This document shows, one piece after another, positions 56,045 through 64,000 of a stretch of DNA of 64,000 bases. Within the stretch, counting starts at the first letter, position 1. Every line of letters starts with the position of its first letter. Source of the DNA: Piezodorus guildinii (lineage: Eukaryota; Arthropoda; Insecta; Hemiptera; Pentatomidae); assembly GCA_023052935.1 (NCBI GenBank), contig CM041293.1, positions 150,659,474 through 150,723,473 on the forward strand. The letters run 5' to 3'. The position numbers and the translations under genes are program-made. The notes under the pieces are model-generated. The model was not told the DNA's origin. It was given only the letters and a program-made list of their open reading frames with translations, and did not search any database.

Positions 56045-56680
56045 AGAAAGGGCCTAGCGGAATAAGCATATGAAATCTGCCCCCGCATGTAATAGAACCA
56101 ACTTTATACCATTGAGTCACACCTATGAGAAACTATCTTACGCAAATTTTCAGCCCCTTAATCCTAATGAGAGAGAAGTTATGGATGGGGAAAGAAAAAA
56201 CAAAAATAATTGTTTTCTCCTGAACAGCTCAATTTTAAAGCAAAATTTAATTTTTTTTTTTTTACGAATATGTTGCTCAAAAATTTTTTTTTTAATTTTT
56301 CAAAAACATATTTTCAGGTTATAATAGTTTGGTTTATAATACGACGACTACGTACTACGTGGTCTCGTATTATAAACCAATCTCTTGGCCAAGAGATATG
56401 CTGATCACTTAAATCACTTAACGAGCTCTGCTGTGACGAGCCGCTGCTTCAGCAATCCACAGATTTGCTTATTGCAAAGGAATTGCATATGGCAAATTAA
56501 ATTGTATGCCAAATTTCTTGTTTGTAATAAATAAAAAAAAATGATAATTTGGTACACCTCTAATTCTTCGCTACTTCATTTCATTGGAGGGTCCCTCCGT
56601 AATATATATATTTTTTCAATTGTGTACCCCATGGTGAAAAAAAAAAAAAAAAAAAATTCTCCTGAACTGATCAACCGAAT
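56045..56680 (+). mobile_element. FB-2 family, one-armed copy, interrupted
   Basis: AAAGGGCCTAGCGGAATAAG, CCCGCATGTAATAGAACCAA and TTATACCATTGAGTCACACC match the left arm of FB-2 (35196). It runs to CTCCTGAACTGATCAACCGA near 56690 with no inverted second arm. A retroposed insertion splits it at 56334-56540. Confidence 0.85.
56334..56540 (+). mobile_element. retroposed 207-bp sequence with A-tail and 13-bp imperfect target duplication
   Basis: ATAATAGTTTGGT (56321-56333) and ATGATAATTTGGT (56541-56553) flank it; the uninterrupted FB-2 arm has ATGATAGTTTGGTACACC at this place. The insert ends TTTGTAATAAATAAAAAAAA, i.e. signal and tail. A reading YYKPISWPRDMLIT then stop recalls the WPRDxL end of Jockey ORF2, so it may be a LINE 3' end. 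Confidence 0.75.
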
Positions 56681-57534
56681 TTATTTTTAAATATTTTCGT
56701 TTCTGGGATTTCCGCATCTTTATGAGACTCAATAAAAAAAAAAAAATAATAATAAAATAAAAAAAATCGTACTTGGCCAATGACTGTGTAAGAAGGTCCA
56801 ATAACTCTCGTCCGCCAGGTTTTTCAACCCAATTTTTCTTTATTTTAGAAAAAGCATCTGTGTTGAACACTCCAACTTAATATTTTTGGGCGTTCGTCCA
56901 AAAGTAGGTAATAAATATGAGAACATCCTTCTAACATCTTCATCAATTGAGACGTTGATTTCCAAAAGGTACTAAAGGACATTTTTTACGAAATTCATTT
57001 TTTTACATATTTGCATTCTCATCATTTAGTTTTATCTTAATATTCTATTTGATTTTATCTAATGAACTTTCAAGTCGTTAAAAAACGTGATTTAGAGATG
57101 CGGTCATTTTCTTAAAGTACTAATTACACATTTATTTTCGTTCCAAATCATTCTAAAAAAAATCATTTCATGACTTTAGTATGATGTTATTATTATAGTA
57201 AAAAAATAATAATAAATTTGAATGCAAAAAAAACCCAAATAAGCTAGTTTGATAATATAGTAATGAGAGATTTTCGCGCTTCCTGTAAAATTTCCTAGAA
57301 TGGATATAGTACCTTTTGGAAATCAACGTCGCAATTAAGCACCTTTCTTTTTTTTCTTTTTTTACTTGTTGATATTCAGTTTGTACTAACCATATTTTTT
57401 GTATGATTAATGCAATTTAACAACTAAGTTTGTTGGAAAACGATAATATTCCCTCCTAAAAAAATCTTTTTCCTTTTAAAGATCTGATTCTTTTAATGAC
57501 TTATATGATCTATAATATTATAAAATTATATTAC
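56681..57534. other. intron flank of SLC4 exon, no feature recognised
   Basis: AT-rich; TTTTGGAAATCAACGTC at 57314 and its near complement GACGTTGATTTCCAAAAGGT at 56951 form an inverted pair about 360 bp apart, suggesting another small inverted-repeat element. Confidence 0.45.
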
Positions 57535-57618
57535 CTTGAAAGTCATGTTCGGTGAAGCCTTGGAGATGAGGGTGGTCGGCACCAGGATCCCTGGGCCCTT
57601 CCTCGTCCTCCATACTGT
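57535..57618 (-). CDS. SLC4 transporter exon (N-terminal, probable start codon)
   Basis: The 84-bp exon follows a T-rich tract and acceptor TTTTTAG and ends one base into a codon before donor GTAATATAA. An ATG at 57613 gives MEDEEGPRDPGADHPHLQGF then TEHDFQ, joining through glycine to HRAHSIYVGVH. Acidic N-termini of this length precede the HRxxxYVGVH motif in related transporters. Because an acceptor lies five bases before the ATG, either this is the first coding exon after a 5' UTR exon, or the frame continues upstream (the preceding codon would be Ser). The upstream exon was not found in 57619-64000. Confidence 0.88.
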
Positions 57619-57950
57619 CTAAAAAAAAAAAAAGAATAATATTAATTATAAAATCGTATAATAAATATTATTATAACTCACTTAATTATTGCAGATTAGA
57701 ATAATATAAATTAAAATGACCAATTCAAACACTAGATAACCAGTAAAGATTTTTTAAGCATTTATCGTTTTATAATAAATATAAATGTATAATGTACAAA
57801 CTTAAGGATTCTTTGAAAATATGTATTTGACGAATTTGTGCTGTGACGAATTTTATAACTTTTATGTCATTAAATATTCATTAGAATAATAGAAAAACGC
57901 CCACGAATAATGACCGCACCTAAAACCATACTTTATACCATACCTTTTTT

Positions 57951-58862
57951 ACTTTCACTTACTATATATAGTAAGGGGAAGTATTGCGATCGTGAAAATT
58001 TTCGAATTCCAGTTTTCAACGGAAATACACGTTTTAGGGTCCCCTGAGTCCAAATAACCAAGTCCCGCAAAAAGGTCTGTGTGTGTGTGTCTGTGTGTGT
58101 GTGTGTGTGTGGTTACTCCCGGGCGGAAACGGTAAGTCCTATGAAACTGAAATTTCATATTTAAGACAACTATACGCCCGAGACGTGACAAAACTTCTTT
58201 CATCAAAATGAGCCTACCAGAAGAGGCACTTTATACCATGCATTTTGCACCTTTTTTCGATTTTCTCAAAAACGGTTCCGACGATTTTGATTAAACTCGC
58301 TATATCGATGTAAAATTTAATGGGCTTTAATATCATGTAGGTTTTATTTAGATAAAAATGGTCTGGCAGGGCTTAAATGCCGATATTTTAAATTTTCTTC
58401 CCCTAAAGTATCTTTAATTTTGTAGATTCAATAATTATAACTAGATTATCTTGTTAACGCTGATGAAAAACTGGTAAATATATAAATTGAATAAATTCGA
58501 TACCCAACTAAAGGAGAAAACAGAAAAAATATTTTTTTAATGCAGTTTTTCGTTTTTGAACATAAGAGCAGTAATATACATATATGATATACCGTTGGAA
58601 AGCTAAAGATTTTAGAAAAATTATCATCTCATACACAAGCTTTTAAAAGTTAATAGAGAGTGATGAAATAAACATAAAACTAACTGATTATTTTAGATAA
58701 TAATATAACAGATTTTTGAATCAAACACATGTTTCTATAGAAATTTAATTTGATTAATTCCTTAATAATTTCACGTATTTTTATCTCTAACTGTATTTGA
58801 AAATTCTTTCATTGATTTTAAAAATGGAGGTAAGTGAAAGTCGTGTGTTGCCCGCACCAGAT
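57951..58862 (-). mobile_element. Helentron-like element, full-length, reverse orientation
   Basis: It begins with the terminal hairpin ACTTTCACTTACTATATATA then GTAAGGGGAAGT, carries an internal (GT)n run at about 58078-58112, and ends GGAGGTAAGTGAAAGTCGTG then TGTTGCCCGCACCAGAT. It is the least diverged partner of the copy at 15597-16481. No frame of note. Confidence 0.87.
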
Positions 58863-58869
58863 TTTTTTT

Positions 58870-59067
58870 TTTTACAGTCCTGTGTCGTGACCTTAAACGA
58901 AGATTAGTCTCAGTCACCAAGTCTCGTGTACCTAATTTAAAGCCCTAGACAGATTTCAATACCCCGGATTGATCCCATAGATGAAATAAAATAATAAAAT
59001 ATCCTGCCACACCCAGATTCGAACTCAGGACCCGGAAAATGGTTGTCCAGTGTCTTATCAACAGGAA
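58870..59067 (-). repeat. possible third tRNA-related SINE
   Basis: In reverse complement the right end carries CCTGAGTTCGAATCTGGGTG, a good B-box, preceded by AAGACACTGGACAACCA. The A-box is weak and there is no second copy here, so the family status is unproved. Confidence 0.5.
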
Positions 59068-59219
59068 CTTAAAAACGAGCGTAGTTATATTAAAACCATT
59101 TTTTGAAGAGTTTATGTGTCGTTAAAGCATTTCATAATACTTTTAATCGTGAGTAGGAGAAATAAGGTACAAAACTCGTATTTTTAGAACATTTTGATTT
59201 TTTTCTTTGTTTTCCAATT

Positions 59220-59935
59220 AGCTCTGATTGATAGATTATCTCGCGAAGATCAGGAGTAACCTGTTGCAGACCTAGGTCTAGAGTTTTTTATTATTAATAA
59301 ACAGGCCTGTCTCATTTATAATTGAAGAATTTAAAATTACGAGAAAATGAAAGTCAATTTTCTATCACCAATTATAATCCTTACAATAAGTTCGGAGAAA
59401 CCTAAATCAATTTCCTTTCTATATATCATGATGACCCAAAATGTGAGTTGAAACTCAATTCCTTGCAATTGTCCTGTTGAAAAAGTTCAACAAGTTTGAA
59501 ATCTTGGAATCAATCCTGATTATCGATGAAGATGGAATGGGCAGATATCCGATGTTGCTGCTCAGATGAGGAAATATTTGTATGTATTCCATAAGTTAAG
59601 ACGTTTTTTGTCAATCAATAAATTATGATTAATTTAATTTGCAACATTCCATTTGTTGCAGACCTAGCTCGTGATAGATGATCTTTTCATTCTAAACTCC
59701 TTGCCCACACAATCCCACTTGTCCGCAATTTATCTTCCATAGATATCCTTGATAACCCTCCGAGCCGACTGAAAAGGAGGTGGCCTCGGGACCTACTGCC
59801 TTAAAATAGTTAGTGAAGTGCTACCACTGGGTAGTTCTTTCTCATAACATTTGCACGACTTTTTTTTTTTTTTTTCATTCTGCATATTTACTCATTGTGT
59901 TCTTTAATAAAGTTGTAAATTACTATAAATAAAAA
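59220..59935 (+). pseudogene. Jockey-B 3' end, split by a later insertion
   Basis: The part before 59275 is weakly similar to the LIHxDLNVPxVADL segment of Jockey-B ORF2. After 59667 the sequence continues SRDR.SFHSKLLAHT-like residues, IDILDNPPSRLKRRWPRDLL and a stop near 59805, then a 3' UTR with TTAATAAAGTTGTAAATTAC and an A-run ending about 59950. Confidence 0.75.
59276..59653. mobile_element. 378-bp insertion with 14-bp target duplication
   Basis: TGTTGCAGACCTAG is repeated exactly at 59262-59275 and 59654-59667, on either side of sequence foreign to the Jockey-B copy. The insert has no recognisable frame, no clear terminal inverted repeats and no long A-tail, so its class is open; the duplication length suggests a target-primed element. 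Confidence 0.7.
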
Positions 59936-59954
59936 AAAAAAAAAAAAAATAAAA

Positions 59955-60175
59955 AAAACCTGTACCACTACAACCCATGAAGGGTCTTGGGCTCAGTACA
60001 TATAGAGATTCGTACTGTTTCTAGGCCAACGGCTGTGCAATGAGGTGATTAGGCCGTAATCACGCTCAGCCGCCAGGTTTTTCCCCAATTAATTTGGGTA
60101 CCCACTTTATAGAGGCTGGGTCTGCCCCAGGAGGGTCTCCATACCCTAGGGTCGCCCCCCGACTGAATTAACAGA
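59955..60175 (-). repeat. GC-richer dispersed repeat
   Basis: CCACTACAACCCATGAAGGG then TCTTGGGCTCAG, GAGGTGATTAGGCCGTAATC, ACGCTCAGCCGCCAGGTTTT and GAGGGTCTCCATACCCTAGG form a block unlike its surroundings in composition. Sequence of this type is common at non-coding ends of arthropod LINEs to my knowledge; no frame is recognised. Confidence 0.5.
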
Positions 60176-60179
60176 ATAA

Positions 60180-61617
60180 ATAATATTTCTGAAATTACTA
60201 TAAATAAATAAATAAAATAAAATTTACTTTGTATACAGTCAGTCACTGATTCAATATTGTGTGTTGATCTGAACAAATTCCTTTGCTACACATCTCATTC
60301 AACTTTAGGTTGTGCAGAAAAATATTATTAAGGTAATTTTGTGTAAAATTTAATTACACAGTAATTTTGTCCCAAAATCAATAAACATATTCTCGGACTT
60401 TAATGTAATGTCTGTAAAAAAATTATACATTATCTCGATTATGAAGAAGTTGTATTTTAGACGGGATAAGCTAGTTGGGAAGATTGACCACCGTTTTTCC
60501 ACAAGAGTAAAAACTTAATACAGCTTAGTGGTGCCAAGACCAAAACGTAGCTTGACGACACACGTGGCTGGTTATTCCTTAGCTACTGTTCATAATGATG
60601 TTCCTCCAAATTTTCAATATTCTCAAAAAAATCCTTCAAAGTATTCAAAATATTACTACGATGTTAAAATATGGGCACAATCCCTCAGTGAGGATAAAAA
60701 TTCAAATTACTTATAGCTGTAGACTTGTCGTCAATGCCAGACCACGTCACTCATTCTGATTTTCTTGCATATTATGAATGGTGTGTTTTTCTTTTTCTTT
60801 TTTTTTTTCCTGTCTGTATGCATATGTATTCCTTATTGCTCTTTGGTATAGTCAATTACTGTTTCTTACTGTGTACTGTGTTACTGTTTGTTATTGTACT
60901 TCTATTAAATTACCGCAAGTGAACTCCTTTTCCAAACACAGGCTTGCTTCAGTGGGACAGTGATTTCTATTTGCACTGTAAAACTGTCTGTAAATTGATT
61001 TAAATAAAGAAGTTATTAAAAAAAAAAATCAATTCACGTAAAAATTACAATCCTAAAAGTCAGTTAGGAGTGGCTGTAAAGTTGCAAAGAACGCCGGAGA
61101 GGGGCGAAGAGAAACTGTAATATTGTAGATCATAAAATTGTCTACAAATAAGGTACCGAGTACACTACCATGGAAACGTGTGCATATGATGACGATTACA
61201 ACTTTTTGAATCGTTATATCTCAAAAACGGTTGCTCGTAAGAAAAAAGTATTCGTACATTATTGGTAGATAATTTTATGATCTACAATTTTTGTTTGAGG
61301 TATTTTTATGATAAAACTTACCGTTTAGCTGAAATTCGTGAAAAACTCATTTCTTTTACCTTTAACCTTGAATAATTTTTTTTCCATTCAGGGGAAAGAT
61401 GGGAAACTTTCAAATTTTATTTGTAATCACATTTTTAACAATCTTACTGATTTTCAGCTTGGTGGGAATTTATGTAGCTTCTAACTAGAATGTCTAAATT
61501 GACCGGAATATTATAGAATATATGCAGGACTTCATCCCATTGGGGAACTGGATCTTCACTAACGAAATGTTAGTTTTGTAGTTCGTTTTAAAAAATACCA
61601 ACGTAATCATATCCTAC
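60180..61617. other. no gene; one spaced inverted repeat
   Basis: GTAGATCATAAAATTGTCTAC near 61124 and GTAGATAATTTTATGATCTAC near 61266 are inverted 20-mers about 120 bp apart, possibly a small MITE. The 62-codon frame at 60528-60716 and the hydrophobic frames after 60725 are not recognisable. Confidence 0.45.
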
Positions 61618-62301
61618 TACTACTACTATCGTGGCGCTACAACTCGGTGACGAATCTTGGCCTCCTCCACCAACTTTCTCCAGTCATCTCTGTTCTGTGC
61701 GGCCATCATCCAGTTACCGACTCCCAGGACATCTCTGGAATCCTTCGCCACACCTTCTGACCATCTCAGTTTTGGTCTCCCTCTTCTTCTCGTACCGTAG
61801 AGAGGATCTTTCAGGATCTTCTTTGCTATTGCTTCATCCTTCATCCTTGCCAGCCCATCTAACTCTTCCGAGCTTCATCCTCAGGATGATATCTTGATCA
61901 TCAAGCATTGAATTAATTTCAGCATTTGTCCACCAGTTTCCACCGATCTGTACTCCTCCAAATATTCTTCGAAGAATTTTCCTCTCAAAGATTAGGAGGT
62001 CTTGTTCCATTCTTTTTGTTGTCGTCCATGTTTCCGATGCGTACAGCAGGACTGGGCGGATTAATGCTTTATACAGATATATCTTGTTCGGCCGGGATAG
62101 AAGGCAAGAGGTGAATTCCTTGCAAAGGGCAAAGTAGCACTTATTAGCCATCAATATTCTTTTATTGACTTCGAATTCAGTTGCGTTGTCTTGTGTTGCC
62201 ACTGATCCCAAATACTTGAACTGCGCTACTTTTTCAAAGGTAAAGGTGCCGATAGTAATATTTATAGTCTCATATTGATAGTAATGATATACTAAAAGCA
62301 T
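61618..62301 (-). pseudogene. LINE ORF2 C-terminal half with (TAG)n tail
   Basis: The minus strand reads ITIGTFTFEKVAQFKYLGSV, LIRPVLLYASETWTTTKRME, QDLLIFERKILRRIFGGVQI, GNWWTNAEINSMLDDQDIIL and RMKLGRVRWAG; a frameshift or deletion follows where HxxRM is expected. The next frame gives MKDEAIAKKILKDPLYGTRR, RGRPKLRWSEGVAKDSRDVL and NRDDWRKLVEEAK, ending VVAPR at 61626. A (TAG)n tail follows on the minus strand. FKYLGS, LRPVLLYxSETW and GRPxxRW fix it as a LINE of the RTE-like group. The catalytic YADD part is missing. Confidence 0.88.
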
Positions 62302-62807
62302 AAAATAGTGTGAATCATTTCTGTGATGAAAAATAAAACAACTTTTTAATTTATATAGATAAAATACTTTTTTTATACTGATTTTATAAAAAAAATTTTT
62401 ATTTCCATAATTTTTTTTTTTTTTGAGATTAAAGAAATTACAGAAAACTGTAATATATTGTAGAGATTATTCCTTTTCCAAAAAAAGTAAGGATCGAAAG
62501 AATAAATTTTCTTCTTTAATGTGGAAATAAAGTGGATGCTACCTGTGGATATGACCACAAGTGGAGAAGAAATCATGAATTTCTGATGAAGAAAAATCTA
62601 AATGGAGCCCCATAATTTTTACCAGGGTTCCTTTCTTTTTTTTTATGAAACAAAACTCGAAGTAAGCGACAAAACTGATTTAAGGATTTTAAAAATTTTT
62701 TATTTACTTAAATAAATTTTCGTACGTTTATCGTTATGTTTATGTAGAATGATAATTTCTTATGTTTAAATCAAGGTGAAATTTTATATTGTTCTAAATG
62801 TGTTACA
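62302..62807. other. no feature recognised
   Basis: AT-rich sequence beyond the truncation point of the LINE; nothing assigned. Confidence 0.4.
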
Positions 62808-62880
62808 GGTACCATTTCTTTCATGATAAACTCCATTCTCCTTGCTCTGTTCTCAATTCCTATTGATCCTTTAATAAGTC
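62808..62880 (+). repeat. short Jockey-like fragment
   Basis: GGTACCATTTCTTTCATGAT then AAACTCCATTCTCC recalls the (AGxY)QSFHDKLxS segment of Jockey-B ORF2 (compare 18640-18675). Short, so tentative. Confidence 0.4.
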
Positions 62881-63403
62881 CAAAAAGGAAATAGACGCGT
62901 GAATGTTTTACTCATAATTTTTTATTATAACTATAGCAATAGGTATGCTTCAAATCATTTAACATTTTTAATTGTTCTATTATTTTATGATACAATAAAC
63001 AATCGGTTTTAAAAATTCGGATCTACGATAATTAAATTTACACGTTTGAAGTTAAGTTTCACACGTACTTTATTGAAGTTTGTTAAGTAATATGTAGTAT
63101 TCAGTGAATGCCTGGGCTTAATCTTGTTTTTGTTTTTTTTATAATTCTTTTATTATTGTGTGAATGTCCCTTCTTTATTGAATCATATTTACATTTAGGG
63201 AATAATGAAACACTATATTATGTAAGCATCCATATTTTGGTATTGTATACCGAGCTGCACATATTCCTTTTGACAGCCTTTTTGAAACATCCCAACTGGT
63301 CTCCAGTTACTCCAGTACTATCATCTCCGGATATTTCAACATTAATATGATTTCTGATTCATCCAATAAATTCTTCTTCTTTAACCTAATGTATTCCTTA
63401 AAT

Positions 63404-63960
63404 CTATCTACCTATCGGCGCTATGATCCTTGTAGGACCTTGGCCTCCTCAGCTATTCTCCTCCACTCTGACCTGTCTTCGGCTGCCTTTCTTTATCCGC
63501 TGACACCCAACGACCGAAGGACCTCCTCTACGTTCTGCAGCTAACGAAGTCTAGGTCTGCCCCTGCTCCTTCTTCCACCAGGGTGTCCCTCTATCATCAT
63601 TTTCGGCAGTCTCCCACTTACCATTCTCTGTACATGCTCCAGCCATCTTATTCTGACACTCTTGGTCTTAGCAACTATATCAGGTGTCTGATACAGATTT
63701 CGAATTTCATCATTCGTCTTCATACGCCAACGATCTCCTTCTTTTGTAGGACCAAAGATTTATCTGAGAATTTTTCTTTCCCACATGTTTAATAGTCTTT
63801 CATCGTTCCGTGTTAATGTCCAGGAATTGCTTCCGTACATGACCACTGACTTTACAACTTATCATACTCGATACTCCGACACCTGGCTTGACCTTTACAT
63901 ACATACCATTAGAAGGTCCCGTTTCTTTCATCGCACGACCTAATAGAGATTTCATGCAAT
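63404..63960 (-). pseudogene. LINE ORF2 C-terminal fragment
   Basis: The minus strand reads MKTNDEIRNLYQTPDIVAKT, KSVRIRWLEHVQRMVSGRLP and KMMIEGHPGGRRSRGRPRLR, then a stop and a damaged LQNVEEVLRSLGV-like end. Upstream, MVMYGSNSWTLTRNDERLLN and WERKILR-like residues are visible near 63760-63850. NxEIxxLYxxPDI, RLRWxxHVxRM and GRPxxRW mark it as the same region as in the LINEs at 21377 and 61618, but of another family. Confidence 0.82.
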
Positions 63961-64000
63961 CTATCTGTAAAATCCTTCACTCCTAAAATAGTCTCTTATC

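Overview
The window looks like nuclear DNA of an arthropod, most likely an insect. It is strongly AT-rich, has spliced exons with GT..AG borders, and is packed with arthropod-type transposable elements (Jockey and RTE LINEs, Penelope-like, mariner/Tc1, hAT, Helentron-like, tRNA-derived SINEs, foldback elements). I cannot name the species. There are no bacterial operons, rRNA genes or CRISPR arrays.

The only host gene I can support is on the minus strand: five exons (57535-57618, 32270-32386, 5374-5515, 4129-4339, 3930-4053) that join in phase. They encode the N-terminal cytoplasmic domain of an SLC4-family bicarbonate transporter, closest to Na+-driven anion exchangers of the NDAE1/NBC type. 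The membrane domain must lie beyond the left edge. Introns are about 25.1 kb, 26.8 kb, 1.0 kb and 75 bp, so nearly everything else here is intronic.

Left third (1-21 kb): a 965-bp non-autonomous hAT with 8-bp target duplication; the exon cluster 3.9-5.5 kb; a 5'-truncated RTE LINE with 13-bp target duplication (8055-10496) inside an older Helentron-like copy; a SINE in a minisatellite (11.3-11.9 kb); more Helentron-like copies; decayed Jockey sequence.

Middle (21-45 kb): a mariner deletion derivative, tandem and nested Helentron-like copies, a Tc1-type MITE, a Penelope GIY-YIG remnant, two large inverted-repeat (foldback) elements at 30.6-31.6 and 35.2-36.2 kb, and a complete 4.7-kb Jockey element (37598-42333, 10-bp target duplication) whose only evident lesion is one stop codon in ORF2.

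Right third (45-64 kb): a second, truncated copy of the same Jockey family, CR1/L2-like and other LINE tails, a 158-bp Tc1-type MITE, a third long inverted-repeat element (51.9-54.1 kb) enclosing a near-perfect 344-bp palindrome that carries a Penelope-like terminal motif, and further LINE fragments.

The elements do not form a joint pathway; the layout is repeated nested insertion into long introns. Most worth following: the Helentron-like family, the three foldback elements, the palindrome, and a short motif shared by otherwise different repeats.
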